A stretch of DNA of 64,000 nt, taken from NCBI RefSeq assembly GCF_041428715.1, contig NZ_CP155572.1, one strand, 5' to 3'. The position numbers and the translations under genes were made by a program. The stretch is from Sporomusa malonica. Its GTDB lineage: Bacteria; Bacillota; Negativicutes; Sporomusales; Sporomusaceae. Below the pieces are notes generated by a model. It searched no databases, was not told where the DNA came from, and saw only the letters and a list, made by a program, of their open reading frames with translations. Shown here in pieces: positions 35,550-44,934 of this stretch (the first letter of the stretch is position 1; every line of letters starts with the position of its first letter).

Positions 35550-36970
35550 TACTTCTTGGCTGGCTTTCCATCACGTTTCAGCGAAATGACCACACCAAGC
35601 ACAGCTAAACAGGCGCCAACAAGCAACGCTTCCTGATAGCCAGCCATAAATGCGGTTACCTGCTGATCAGCCGTTGGCTGACTAATCCCACTCAGACTGG
35701 CCGCACGCCGGTATTCCAGAATAGATACAGCCAATGCCGTACCGCAAACCATGCCAAAGTTCCGAGCCAGCGCATTAATACCACCAGCCACGCCAAATTG
35801 CCGGGGTTCTACAGCACTCATTACACTGTTATTATTGGGTGACTGAAACAAGCCGTTCCCCAATCCCATGAGCGCCTGTGAGCCCATAATCAGCCATAGC
35901 GTAGCATCCACATGCAGTTTAGCTGTCAGTACCAAGCCTAAAGCCATCAACCCCAAACCGACGGTTGTTAAAGTCCCCGAGCCCACTTTGTCTGACAGTA
36001 TACCACTGACCGGCGCTGTTATCGCCATAACTAAAGGAAAAGCGGACATAATCAATCCGGTTTTGGCTGGTGCAAAGGCAAGGATATTCTGAAGAAAAAA
36101 CGGCAATAACATAGTGCTGGTAAACATGGCTGTAAACGAAAGAAGCCCAGCTAAATTTCCTGCTGAGAATGCCCTATTCTTGAAAATTGCTAATTCCAGC
36201 ATGGGCTGATCAATCTTTTTTTCATACCTGATAAAAACTCCAAACACAATGAGCGCAAAACCAATACAGCCTATGGTACTAGGCGAAGCCCAGCCCCACT
36301 CGGTCCCATAGCTCAAGGCCAAGAGAAAACTTACCACACTAGTCGTAAACAGTGCGGCCCCCAAATAATCAATTTTTTCCTGACGCAGTTCTTGGTCAAA
36401 AGGCAAGACATAATGCACCCCAGCATACCCTAATAACCCGATCGGAATATTAACGAAAAATATGGCATGCCAACTAAAATGTTCAACAAGCACCCCGCCC
36501 AAGCCTGGCCCGCTTAAACTGCCTAGCGCTACGATAGTGCCAATCATCCCCAATACCTTGCCTCGCTCGTTCTGAGGAAAACTCCCAGTCACAATGGCCA
36601 TGGCATTGGCCATTAGAGCAGCCGCACCTATGGCTTGAAGTATTCTAAACCCAATTAAGAGACCGATCGAGTCGGCAATACCGCATAACAAAGAACCGGC
36701 GGTAAAGCCGATAAAGCCAAAGCCATATACCTTCCGCCGCCCCCAGATATCGCCAAGTCGTCCTACCAGCGGCAGCAAGCTGGTAATGACAAGTAAATAG
36801 GCAGTTACCACCCACTGTGCTGTAGCAATATTTGTATCGAGTGCCGTCGTAATCGGCGGCAAACCAACATTGACAATGGATGCGGTCATTGTTGCCATAA
36901 ACGTTCCGGTAGAAACTACGCCGAAGATCAACCATTTATAGTAGCTCAAATTTTGCAATTTTTCCTGCAC
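35549..36970 (-). CDS. DHA2-type MFS drug exporter
   Basis: 473 residues with about 14 membrane segments. Motifs include MATMTASIVNVGLPPI in helix 1, LVGRLGDIWGRRKVYGFG in loop 2-3, RILQAIGAAALMANA and GTIVALGSLSGPGLGGVL (motif C). It belongs to the EmrB/QacA branch and is only a distant relative of the exporter at 15703. The GTG at 36970 follows AAGGGAG by six bases. No regulator is adjacent. It is bracketed by inverted repeat copies, which suggests the unit may have moved. Confidence 0.85.
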   Translation of the reverse strand: MQEKLQNLSYYKWLIFGVVSTGTFMATMTASIVNVGLPPITTALDTNIATAQWVVTAYLLVITSLLPLVGRLGDIWGRRKVYGFGFIGFTAGSLLCGIADSIGLLIGFRILQAIGAAALMANAMAIVTGSFPQNERGKVLGMIGTIVALGSLSGPGLGGVLVEHFSWHAIFFVNIPIGLLGYAGVHYVLPFDQELRQEKIDYLGAALFTTSVVSFLLALSYGTEWGWASPSTIGCIGFALIVFGVFIRYEKKIDQPMLELAIFKNRAFSAGNLAGLLSFTAMFTSTMLLPFFLQNILAFAPAKTGLIMSAFPLVMAITAPVSGILSDKVGSGTLTTVGLGLMALGLVLTAKLHVDATLWLIMGSQALMGLGNGLFQSPNNNSVMSAVEPRQFGVAGGINALARNFGMVCGTALAVSILEYRRAASLSGISQPTADQQVTAFMAGYQEALLVGACLAVLGVVISLKRDGKPAKK

Positions 36971-37077
36971 AGATAGACTCCCTTCACGCTTAGACCTGCA
37001 TTTAGTTTACCTGCTCTTCTCTTGAGAAATTCCACCTTAAAAAAGCTATTTCCTTTAGAAAATTATCCCAGAAAGAT

Positions 37078-37106
37078 AAACCGCGCTGAATTTTCAGCGC
37101 GGTTTT
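37078..37106. terminator. Hairpin downstream of the 32-residue gene
   Basis: AAACCGCGCTGAA pairs with TTCAGCGCGGTTT, with few T residues on either side. It stands between the MFS promoter region and the repeat. Confidence 0.6.
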
Positions 37107-37110
37107 AATG

Positions 37111-37199
37111 TCCTGTAAGAAAGTATAACTTTCCGTCTGGATAAGGGCAACATCGGCTTCCGCTTTCGCTAAGGCTCGGCGCAAGCCGTGTTTTCTTTA
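37111..37199 (-). repeat. Dispersed intergenic repeat, copy 4 (inverted)
   Basis: On the minus strand AAAGAAAACACGGCTTGCGC to TTTCTTACAGGA, about 95 percent like copy 1. Translated it gives a spurious frame with ALAKAEADVALIQ. Confidence 0.85.
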
Positions 37200-37223
37200 T
37201 AAGGACACCATAATTATGGATTA

Positions 37224-37322
37224 TCAAGTGGTACAATCATCCCCGAAGTCAGGGAATAATAAGATGAATAGACTAATAACCAAAATGACAAACCAGAGCT
37301 CTCTATTAGTACCAAAAAACAT
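37224..37322 (-). CDS. 32-residue membrane mini-protein
   Basis: Starts at an ATG at 37322, five bases after GGAGGAG. The peptide MFFGTNRELWFVILVISLFI, then LLFPDFGDDCTT, is one membrane helix with a Cys-containing tail. It resembles the YjcZ-like mini-protein 190 bases upstream on the same strand and probably belongs to the same spore-associated group, although the match is short. Confidence 0.6.
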   Translation of the reverse strand: MFFGTNRELWFVILVISLFILLFPDFGDDCTT

Positions 37323-37410
37323 CCTAACTCCTCCTTTGCCAAGACAATTTTTTGTATTCTACTTTATACTATTCTAAAGCCGGTAATCATGTTACCGCAT
37401 AACTTACAGG

Positions 37411-37452
37411 AAAACTTAAGAGATAGCAATCTGCAGATTGCTATCTCTTAAG
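37411..37452 (-). terminator. Perfect 38-bp palindrome acting as terminator
   Basis: CTTAAGAGATAGCAATCTG followed directly by its complement (37415-37452). On the minus strand TTTTCC follows. It lies 57 bases after the YjcZ-like gene. Confidence 0.75.
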
Positions 37453-37508
37453 TGGAAGGAGGTATGTTTACTCGATTTAGTGGGACAGAGCATGTGCTTT
37501 TTAACTGC

Positions 37509-37634
37509 TTAGAAAGTGGTGTCGTTATCTCCGCAGAATAAGAAAAAGAAACTGATAATAATAAGGATAACCCAAATAAAGTTACCATTATTATTAAAGA
37601 AATTCTGACCGATAAAATTTTGTCGATTATCCAT
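37509..37634 (-). CDS. YjcZ-like sporulation mini-protein
   Basis: 41 residues from an ATG at 37634 preceded by GGAGGAG five bases away. The peptide MDNRQNFIGQNFFNNNGNF, then IWVILIIISFFFLFCGDND, has an Asn-rich start and a single membrane helix ending in FCG. This is the layout of the YjcZ family of small proteins in spore-formers, which are made in the mother cell or spore. A palindromic terminator follows. Confidence 0.7.
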   Translation of the reverse strand: MDNRQNFIGQNFFNNNGNFIWVILIIISFFFLFCGDNDTTF

Positions 37635-37805
37635 CAAAACTCCTCCTTTAATAGGTATATCTATCCTATTGTATGCTTGAAGCACTGAATGTGCGCTGAC
37701 AGAAATGCTAATAGTTGAGACATTGCATGCAATAATAACGATCCATGATATAATGAATGTTAGTTTTGATCTGTACTCTTGAGATTATGAAATGGAGGAT
37801 ACCAT

Positions 37806-38300
37806 ATGATAGAGATAACAATTCGAGGAGTTCGGCCAGAAGATTTGGATCGTATAACTGAAATCGAGTCAGTCTGTTTTCCTGCGACTGAAGCAGCACA
37901 GCGGGAGTCGTTCAGGGAGAGGATTGCAGCTTTCCCTGAATACTTCCTGGTAGCTGAAGCAGATGGAATCTTGATTGGCTTTATCAATGGCTGCGTCACC
38001 AACAGCGCAGTTATCTATGACGAGCTATTTCATAGTACGTCGCACCATATACCGGATGGTAAGAACTTAACTGTTTTTGGCCTGGATGTAATTCCTGAAT
38101 ACCGCAACCTGGGAATTGCGGCCCAGTTAATGAATCATTTTATTCAACTGGCCAAAGACACTGGTCGAAGAAGCGTTATTCTAACATGCAAGGAACGGTT
38201 AGTTCATTACTATGAGTCATTTGGCTATGTCAATAACGGCATCTCAGGATCAACCCATGGTGGATCTCAGTGGTTTGATATGACACTTGTTCTAGGATGA
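37806..38300 (+). CDS. GNAT family N-acetyltransferase
   Basis: 164 residues with a GNAT fold: VRPEDLDRITEIESVCFP at the start, then EYFLVAEADGILIGFINGCV and the acetyl-CoA loop VIPEYRNLGIAAQLMNHFI, with HYYESFGYVNNG in the last part. It resembles AANAT-like and RimI-like GNATs. The substrate is unknown. The ATG follows GGAGG by seven bases. It overlaps the convergent HAD gene by nine bases. Confidence 0.85.
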   Translation: MIEITIRGVRPEDLDRITEIESVCFPATEAAQRESFRERIAAFPEYFLVAEADGILIGFINGCVTNSAVIYDELFHSTSHHIPDGKNLTVFGLDVIPEYRNLGIAAQLMNHFIQLAKDTGRRSVILTCKERLVHYYESFGYVNNGISGSTHGGSQWFDMTLVLG

Positions 38301-39134
38301 ACGGTTTTCTAAAACAAACCGCTCGATAGCATTAGCGACTCCCTCGTGATCATTAGAATCGGTTATGTAATCTGCTTTTTGTTTCACGCTATCCGAAGCA
38401 TTTCCCATAGCGATGCCCAGGCCGGCATATTCTATCATCGATAAATCATTTTCACTATCGCCTATGGTTATTATATCTTCACTCTTCAGATTATAAAGTG
38501 ACGCCAGCATTGCTACAGCTTTTCCTTTGGAGACCCCTTTACGCGTAATTTCAATATTATACTTGGAAGAATCTACGATTTCTAGCTGTTCTATCTTCTT
38601 TAGTTCATTCCGCAGTTCGTAAATTAATGCTGCATCTCTATAGATAATCTCGCATTTTACAATATTATCTTTTTCTTTACATAATATTTCTCGCCATTGC
38701 TGCCAGGAGAAAACATATTCCATATCTAGATTATTGCTTCTGCTACCTAATATTTTAGTTGCAATATAAAAAAGTTTAAACATAATATTTCCATAATAAA
38801 ATTTATGCGGAGTACAAAAATACGGCTTTGTGCGGTGTTTATAAAATATCTCCAGCAGTTCTAGTGACAAGCTTTCGCCGAGAGCATCCTGGTAAATAAC
38901 CTTACCATTATCCTTTTCTTTTATGAAAGCTCCGTTTGATGCGATCACCGGGGATTTTACACCAATAAGATTAGAATAATATTCGGCATCAGTATACATT
39001 CGTCCGGTACTTATCACTATATGAACGCCCAGCTTATGTGCTTTTAACAGTATTTCTTTCGTTCTTTTTGTAATTTCATGCTTATTATTCAAAAGCGTCC
39101 CGTCAACATCAATACAGACTAGTTTATACGCCAT
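38292..39134 (-). CDS. Cof-type HAD hydrolase
   Basis: 280 residues with the HAD motifs: motif I CIDVDGTLLNN (residues 7-17), motif II VISTGR, the Lys of motif III in RKGVSKGKAVAML, and motif IV TIGDSENDLSMIEYAG. The cap is of the Cof type, as in YidA/YwpJ sugar or cofactor phosphatases. AAAGGACG precedes the start. It stands alone, and the substrate is unclear. Confidence 0.88.
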   Translation of the reverse strand: MAYKLVCIDVDGTLLNNKHEITKRTKEILLKAHKLGVHIVISTGRMYTDAEYYSNLIGVKSPVIASNGAFIKEKDNGKVIYQDALGESLSLELLEIFYKHRTKPYFCTPHKFYYGNIMFKLFYIATKILGSRSNNLDMEYVFSWQQWREILCKEKDNIVKCEIIYRDAALIYELRNELKKIEQLEIVDSSKYNIEITRKGVSKGKAVAMLASLYNLKSEDIITIGDSENDLSMIEYAGLGIAMGNASDSVKQKADYITDSNDHEGVANAIERFVLENRSS

Positions 39135-39268
39135 AGCAGCGTCCTTTCTTTAAACAGCTTAATCAAAGCCCAGCAGTCCCGATCAGCTCTCGCCGCCATC
39201 CTCAATAGAGACTATTGGATATTCTTCCACCAGCCTATTGTAGTATTCAACCATCTCCACTGGTGTTT

Positions 39269-41893
39269 TTATGAATCCTTAGATTTCATGCAGACCTTCA
39301 ACACCTCGGCTTCCGGCACAGGGCGGCTGATTAAATATCCTTGGATAGAATCGCACTGCCACTCCCTCAGCAATTTTCGTTGCTCCTCGGTCTCTACACC
39401 TTCGGCCACTACCTTGAGACCCAAGTTATGTGCCAGAGCAATAATAGAACCCATAAGCGGGCCATTTTTCCCCCCCTCAGTCAAATCATCCACAAATGCC
39501 TTATCGATCTTTACAACATCAATAGGCAATTGTTTCAGATAAGTTAATGAGGAATAGCCTGTGCCAAAATCATCAAGGGCAATACGGACTCCCATATCTT
39601 TTAGCTCCTTCAGTTTGGCGATATTGGTAGTAAGGCATTCTGAATTCATCAGGATTGTTTCAGTAATCTCAAGCTCTAACATCGTGGGTGGTACAGCCGC
39701 CTCGTGCAAAGCTGCCCTAACCATCGGCACAAAGTCTTCACTGGCAAGTTGTTTAACCGAAACATTAACTGCAACATAAGTATCGGCATAAGCCATGTTA
39801 GTCAACTTGCGGGCAAAAGCGCAGGCTGCCCGCATAACCCATTTACCAATGGGGACAATAAGCCCCGACTCTTCCACCAGCGGAATAAATTCTCCCGGTG
39901 CTACCAAGCCTTGTTGAGGATTATTCCATCGTAATAAGGCCTCAAATCCGGAAACCAGTCCTGTTTCCAAATACACTATCGGCTGAAAATACAGCAAAAA
40001 CTCTTCATTACTGACTGCGGCCCGCAAACTGCGCTCCATATTGAGTTTATGAATCAGTGTTTCCTGCATGGAGGCTTCATAAAAGCGGTAGCCATTCTTA
40101 CCCGCATTTTTAGCAGCGTAAAGTGCCGTATCGGCTTTTTTTAGGATCTCGTCAACTTCAGCGCCATGAAGCGGATAACATACAATACCAATGCTCACCG
40201 ACAAAAAGAAAGAATGCGCGCACAAATTAACCTCTCTTGATAAGGCTTTAAGCAGTTTTTCTGCATACTGGACAATATCTGCAGTCTGGCAAACATTTGT
40301 CAATAGTACTACAAATTCATCACCACCCAAACGGGCTACTAGGTGGTGTTCGTCAACTACCTTGCCAAGCATATCTGCAACCTCAATAAGCAGTTGGTCT
40401 CCCTGCAGATGGCCGCAAGAATCGTTAACAAGCTTAAAATTGTCCAGGTCAAGATAGAGCATGGCGCCACAGACTTGACCACCTTGAGCCATTACCAGCT
40501 CGCTCCTGAGCCGCTCGGTTAACAACCGCCGGTTAGCAAGTCCGGTTAGTGGATCCCGGTATGCCAATCTCCATATTTCTGCCTCTCGCTTTTTATGCTC
40601 ACTAATATCAGTAAAAGAGCCTGCCATGCGGATTGCTCTGCCGGCTGTATCAAACAGAGCTTTTCCCCGTGATAATACCCAGAGGTATTCTCCTGCCTGG
40701 CTCATAACACGAAATTCAGCAGCATAATAGGGAGTTTTCCCGGCAAAATGATCGAGCATCGCCTGCTCCCTGACGCCTTTATCCTCGGGGTGTATCCTTG
40801 CTGCCCACTGTGTATAACCGTCCCCGCCCTCGACACCAGACAAGCCCAGTATATCATTTAAGCGTGCTGACAGTTCTATTTTATTGTTGCGCAAATCCCA
40901 ATCATAGATAACATCGTTAACTCCTTCCATCGCCAAGCGGTACCGTTCTTCACTCTTTCGGAGTAACTCATTAGCGTCTGTTAATTGTGTGTACAAAGCC
41001 ATAAGCTCTTCATTGCCAGCTGTTAACTCTTCGTGACTTTGGGTTAATTCCTCATGAGCCTGCTGCATGGCCGCGCTTTTCGCCCACATGTCGGCAAGCA
41101 AGGCATTAAAACCGGTAACTAGCCGTTCGGCTTCCGAACCCTTACGATAGATTAAGGGCGAAAGCAGCAGGGCTGTATCCGGATTATTCCTTAGCCGGTC
41201 AAAAGCCTGAATTAACAACTGATAGCTACTAAACATCGGCCGGAGCAGGGTATATTGCGCCGCCATTATCAGCATAAAGAAGATCAAGAATATTCCTTGA
41301 AGGTTTAGCTGAAACGCTTTGTAGCTTTTTTGAATGTCTTCTACGTACATACCTGTACCGATATAAGCTTCAAGCTCGGGAATACCCACTACATAAGACA
41401 CCTTTTGTTGAGGCTGGGTGGTGCGTTCAGGTGGATGATAGTAGTAGGTAACATAGCCCTCGCCTTGACGCGCTGTGTCAATAAGCGAGGTAATGATGGG
41501 TAAGCCATACGCATCTTTAAGTTGACTTTGATCACTGCCTTCCAGACTTGGTTCAAAAGGCTGTACAAGCATAATACCTTGGTAAGAGCTCATAAATACA
41601 TAATTTGCTCCAAATAAATCGCTATAAGTCATGCTACGAACATTGTCCCTAACTTTGTCTAACGCCGCCTGGCGGGATAATAGCCCAGCACGGTACTGAA
41701 TAATAACAGGATCTATCGAATGCCGGGCAACCTCGACAATGCGTTTAAGCTCTTGCCGGCGATAATCATAGATATTTGCCTCAAATTTATTTGTGATAAA
41801 ACCGACAGCAAACAATAATCCTGATACAAATATCAGCAAGGCAAGTAAAATTCTGCTCAAGGTTTTGTCTAACCACAATGCCAAAGCTTGCAC
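39269..41893 (-). CDS. Membrane GGDEF-EAL protein with Cache and PAS domains
   Basis: 874 residues. Order: a membrane helix near residues 14-34, an extracytoplasmic Cache domain (about 40-190, with YGLPIITSLIDTARQGEGYVTYYYHPP), a second helix near 200, a coiled-coil, a PAS/PAC domain (about 315-435), GGDEF (RLGGDEFVV) and EAL (GFEALLRW, DDFGTGYSSL). The GGDEF and EAL motifs are intact, so it could make or cleave cyclic di-GMP. The GTG start follows GAGG by seven bases. It has no neighbouring operon. Confidence 0.9.
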   Translation of the reverse strand: MQALALWLDKTLSRILLALLIFVSGLLFAVGFITNKFEANIYDYRRQELKRIVEVARHSIDPVIIQYRAGLLSRQAALDKVRDNVRSMTYSDLFGANYVFMSSYQGIMLVQPFEPSLEGSDQSQLKDAYGLPIITSLIDTARQGEGYVTYYYHPPERTTQPQQKVSYVVGIPELEAYIGTGMYVEDIQKSYKAFQLNLQGIFLIFFMLIMAAQYTLLRPMFSSYQLLIQAFDRLRNNPDTALLLSPLIYRKGSEAERLVTGFNALLADMWAKSAAMQQAHEELTQSHEELTAGNEELMALYTQLTDANELLRKSEERYRLAMEGVNDVIYDWDLRNNKIELSARLNDILGLSGVEGGDGYTQWAARIHPEDKGVREQAMLDHFAGKTPYYAAEFRVMSQAGEYLWVLSRGKALFDTAGRAIRMAGSFTDISEHKKREAEIWRLAYRDPLTGLANRRLLTERLRSELVMAQGGQVCGAMLYLDLDNFKLVNDSCGHLQGDQLLIEVADMLGKVVDEHHLVARLGGDEFVVLLTNVCQTADIVQYAEKLLKALSREVNLCAHSFFLSVSIGIVCYPLHGAEVDEILKKADTALYAAKNAGKNGYRFYEASMQETLIHKLNMERSLRAAVSNEEFLLYFQPIVYLETGLVSGFEALLRWNNPQQGLVAPGEFIPLVEESGLIVPIGKWVMRAACAFARKLTNMAYADTYVAVNVSVKQLASEDFVPMVRAALHEAAVPPTMLELEITETILMNSECLTTNIAKLKELKDMGVRIALDDFGTGYSSLTYLKQLPIDVVKIDKAFVDDLTEGGKNGPLMGSIIALAHNLGLKVVAEGVETEEQRKLLREWQCDSIQGYLISRPVPEAEVLKVCMKSKDS

Positions 41894-41997
41894 AAAAATA
41901 CCTCTTCTCCTAAAACTTTCGACCTGCGATTATTCCACTTACATCATTTTTTCGATATTTAACGACAAACACCTTGTTTGGCAGATTTTTTTTTTAA

Positions 41998-42612
41998 CTA
42001 AACCATAATTAAACTCATTATCCCAAAGGCAGCAATAATAATCCCTGAAAACTGATTAACCCATTTAAGCCGTTTTTGGTCAAATCTCGAACGAAGTACA
42101 ATTACCATTCTGCTTAATATCAGCCACCAAAGCATTGAACCGACAAAAACCCCAAAAACTAATAAGCCTGCCAGCATGTAGTTTCCAGCAGTTTGCCCTA
42201 CTCCTAATCCGGCAAAAATAGCTGCAAATGATATTATAGTCATTGGGTTCGTCAATGTTAAAAATAAAGCAGATACATAGTCACCTAAAAACCCTTTGCC
42301 GCTCCCGTCCGCAGCAGCTAACTCCGGAGGATTTGATCTAAATGTTGTGTAACCCAAATAGAGCAAGAATAGTCCTCCAATCAAACGAAAATATGATTGG
42401 TTATCTACTAGAAACGTAGAAATAACCGTCAAGCCGAAAGCAGCTATGCAGCCGTATAAAGCATCAGCAGTTGCTGTGCCTAAGCCTGACAAAAAACCAC
42501 TTAACATCCCATTTGACAGAGTCCGCCGAATACAAAGAACTCCGATGGGCCCTACTGGGGCGGCTATAGAAAACCCTAAGACTATACCTTTAATAAAAAA
42601 ATACAACTCCAT
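41998..42612 (-). CDS. LysE family amino-acid exporter
   Basis: 204 residues with six membrane helices and the LysE/RhtB signature GFSIAAPVGPIGVLCIRRTL near the start, LYLGYTTFRS after helix 3 and LTNPMTIISFAAIFAG in helix 4. Family members export basic or neutral amino acids. It starts seven bases after the Lrp/AsnC gene ends, so that regulator very likely controls it. Confidence 0.9.
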   Translation of the reverse strand: MELYFFIKGIVLGFSIAAPVGPIGVLCIRRTLSNGMLSGFLSGLGTATADALYGCIAAFGLTVISTFLVDNQSYFRLIGGLFLLYLGYTTFRSNPPELAAADGSGKGFLGDYVSALFLTLTNPMTIISFAAIFAGLGVGQTAGNYMLAGLLVFGVFVGSMLWWLILSRMVIVLRSRFDQKRLKWVNQFSGIIIAAFGIMSLIMV

Positions 42613-42619
42613 AGTATAT

Positions 42620-43078
42620 CTACCTTCTCTCGATTTTTAGTGGTAATATCGGAGTCTCCTTAACAGTAGATAAAATTACGGTTGTTCGAGTTCGAGTACC
42701 TGGCAAAGACTTTATCTCTTCCGTGATTAATCGTTCAAGGTCGCGAGTACTTGCGCACCGTACTTTCAGAACATAGTCCTCCGCACCAGCGATATGATGA
42801 CACTCCTGTATTTCTGCCAACCGATTAACCGTCTCCAAAAACTCTAACTTCTGTTCAGGTCGGTCTAAAGTTACCGATATTAAAGCGGCTAAGCCACAGC
42901 CGATTGCATCTGGGTCTATTAAAGCGGCATAACCTTTAATTACTCCTAACTCTTCCAACTTACGGACCCTGTCAGCGGCGGCAGGAGCCGATAGCCCAAG
43001 CAGTGTTCCTAGCTCTGCCCATGTTGCTCGAGCTTGTTCCATAAGCCGCTGTATTACTTTCAAATCATTAGTATTCAT
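42620..43078 (-). CDS. Lrp/AsnC family regulator
   Basis: 152 residues. The N-terminal helix-turn-helix is MEQARATWAELGTLLGLSAP, and the C-terminal RAM domain includes IQECHHIAGAEDYVLKVRC and VILSTVKETPILPL. Lrp-type proteins sense amino acids. It is the first gene of a pair with the LysE exporter, the common arrangement of exporter control by its substrate. A good ribosome-binding site (GGAAGGA) precedes the ATG. Confidence 0.9.
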   Translation of the reverse strand: MNTNDLKVIQRLMEQARATWAELGTLLGLSAPAAADRVRKLEELGVIKGYAALIDPDAIGCGLAALISVTLDRPEQKLEFLETVNRLAEIQECHHIAGAEDYVLKVRCASTRDLERLITEEIKSLPGTRTRTTVILSTVKETPILPLKIERR

Positions 43079-43574
43079 ACCACTCTTCCTTCCTTTGCAA
43101 TGTTTTATATTTAATTTTATTAATTATAATTAATTTTCCAGTATTTTTCAAGTAATTATTTCTATTCAATCAAGCATTTTATCTGTCCCCTTATCCACTT
43201 CACTTTAAGGAACATTGACACAGGATAATAAAAAGAGCCGATAAAGGTGTCACCTCAATCTGCTCTTCGCTTATCACTATTCAATTTTACATTTGATATC
43301 TGTACCATCGAGCAAACTCACAATCAATCGCTCGCTATCTAATACTTCGTTAAATACTGAGAGCTAGTACGATAATCGCGAATGAGAAAAATTATGATAA
43401 CCATACTTCCGGCGAAAATTCCTCTATATGCTCCCGCCTGGTTAGCTACCTTTGAGCATACAGTGATAACGCTTCCGGATAGTGTAACGTACGCAGCTAA
43501 AATTCATTACAGTATTACATTTTAGACATTTTTAAATTGCCAGAATGCGCGTTCTCAAAGAAATTTACGATTAT
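43079..43574. other. Intergenic region with recombinase remnant
   Basis: Besides the recombinase tail at 43277-43365, the region is AT-rich with no gene. The first 60 bases hold the lrp promoter area. Confidence 0.5.
43277..43365 (-). pseudogene. Serine recombinase C-terminal remnant A
   Basis: The minus-strand frame reads VFNEVLDSERLIVSLLDGTD then IKCKIE and stop. The last part (RLIVSLLDGTDI) is identical to remnant B at 47011-47130 and matches the C-terminal end of large serine site-specific recombinases. It has no start, and an upstream stop closes the frame. Confidence 0.65.
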
Positions 43575-44372
43575 CTATTTTTCATCAACACAGATATTTC
43601 CAATGGCATAAAGAGCTGCTCTACCACTGAGTTTCACTCTTTCGCCACAGAACTCACAGTAAACCGTGCCACCACGCTTAGATACCTGTCTCGCGACCAT
43701 TTTATCAAGTCCATTTCTTTCTCTCCAGTACGGAATAAGAGAACAGTACATTGTACCACACACAGGGTCCTCATCAATATTTAGCTTTGGCCAAAATGCT
43801 CTAGCAACAAAATCAAATTCCTCACTTTTTGCGGTTATATACACAGATAAACCTTCTGGAAATTGCCTTATCTTTGAGAAATCTGGAGTTAGATTCTTCA
43901 CAGTATCCTCAGAATCAAAGATAAATATTAAATCCCTACTAGTCTTAAGTACCTCTATTGGAACCGCACCTAATGCATCAACCATCAGATCGGTCAAGTG
44001 ATACTTTTCAGGTATGATGGTTGGAAAATCCATTTCATATAAATCATCCTTCTTGGTAACCAGCAAATGATGATTCATTTTTTGGGTATTGAAATGGAGT
44101 ACATTGGTATCAGTTTCGACGAACCTAAATAAAATATAAGCCGTTGCAAGGGTTGCATGACCGCAAAGGTCTATCTCTCCACCAGGAGTAAACCATCTTA
44201 ATCCATATGTATCTCCTTCCTTTACAGCAAAAGCTGTTTCTGACAGGTTGTTTTCTATTGCTATTTTCTCCATCTTTTCTATAGGAATCCATTCATCCAT
44301 TACGCATACTCCCGCTGGATTTCCTTCGAAAATATTATCCGCAAATGCATCGGCTACATAATATTTCAGCAT
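43575..44372 (-). CDS. PhzF family isomerase
   Basis: 265 residues matching the PhzF family: YVADAFADNIFEGNPAGVCVM at the start, NNLSETAFAVKEG, the LRWFTPGGEIDLCGHATLATAY block with catalytic Glu in the first block, and EDPVCGTMYCSLIPYW. The family contains epimerases and isomerases. The phenazine link is not implied, because no phz genes are present. It is followed on the upstream side by a RidA gene 16 bases away, so the two form an operon, divergent from a LysR gene. Confidence 0.85.
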   Translation of the reverse strand: MLKYYVADAFADNIFEGNPAGVCVMDEWIPIEKMEKIAIENNLSETAFAVKEGDTYGLRWFTPGGEIDLCGHATLATAYILFRFVETDTNVLHFNTQKMNHHLLVTKKDDLYEMDFPTIIPEKYHLTDLMVDALGAVPIEVLKTSRDLIFIFDSEDTVKNLTPDFSKIRQFPEGLSVYITAKSEEFDFVARAFWPKLNIDEDPVCGTMYCSLIPYWRERNGLDKMVARQVSKRGGTVYCEFCGERVKLSGRAALYAIGNICVDEK

Positions 44373-44388
44373 ATCTCTTCCCCCTTAG

Positions 44389-44766
44389 CTATTTATGTGC
44401 AACGGCATCTATTTCAACCAATGCACCGAATGGTATTTTTGCTGCCTGCACGCAGATGCGTGCTGGATATGGTTCTCTAAAATGTTTCCCGTAAACTGCA
44501 TTTACTTTTGCAAAATCATTCACATCGTCGAGGAATATTGTTGCCTTAAGTACGTTATCCATAGAACTACCCGCTGCTTCAAGAATCGCCTCAATGATGG
44601 TCAGAATCTTTTCTGCTTGCTCCTCAACTGTACCAGATGGAACGCCTGTCTGAGGATCAATGGCAGTAACTCCAGAAACATATATGATACCATTGTACTC
44701 AATCGCTTGTGAATAAGGTCCTACGGCTTTACCCGCTTTGTCTGTGTGAATTTGATTTTTTTTCAT
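44389..44766 (-). CDS. RidA family enamine/imine deaminase
   Basis: 125 residues. The RidA signature is intact: AVGPYSQAIEYNG, VSGVTAIDPQTG, and the C-terminal ARICVQAAKIPFGALVEIDAVA with the catalytic Arg. RidA proteins hydrolyse reactive enamines from PLP enzymes and so protect metabolism. The ATG at 44766 gives a proper distance to GAGG. It precedes the PhzF gene and is divergent from the LysR gene, which probably controls both. Confidence 0.9.
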   Translation of the reverse strand: MKKNQIHTDKAGKAVGPYSQAIEYNGIIYVSGVTAIDPQTGVPSGTVEEQAEKILTIIEAILEAAGSSMDNVLKATIFLDDVNDFAKVNAVYGKHFREPYPARICVQAAKIPFGALVEIDAVAHK

Positions 44767-44934
44767 TTTCATCTTCCTCTCTTATTTCTATTTGTGACTA
44801 TAGAGCCACTTTTGTACGTAACTTGAGTAAAAGTCCATTGTTTTTTTTGCTAATTTTAGTATACTATATTTCTATAAAATAAATTGTTATGACCTTTATA
44901 GTGAAAGAGATTCACCTGTAAAAAGGAGAGTACT

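Noticed and set aside
37002..37184. 60-codon gene on the minus strand
   Set aside because: It is a translation of the dispersed repeat and has no ribosome-binding site.
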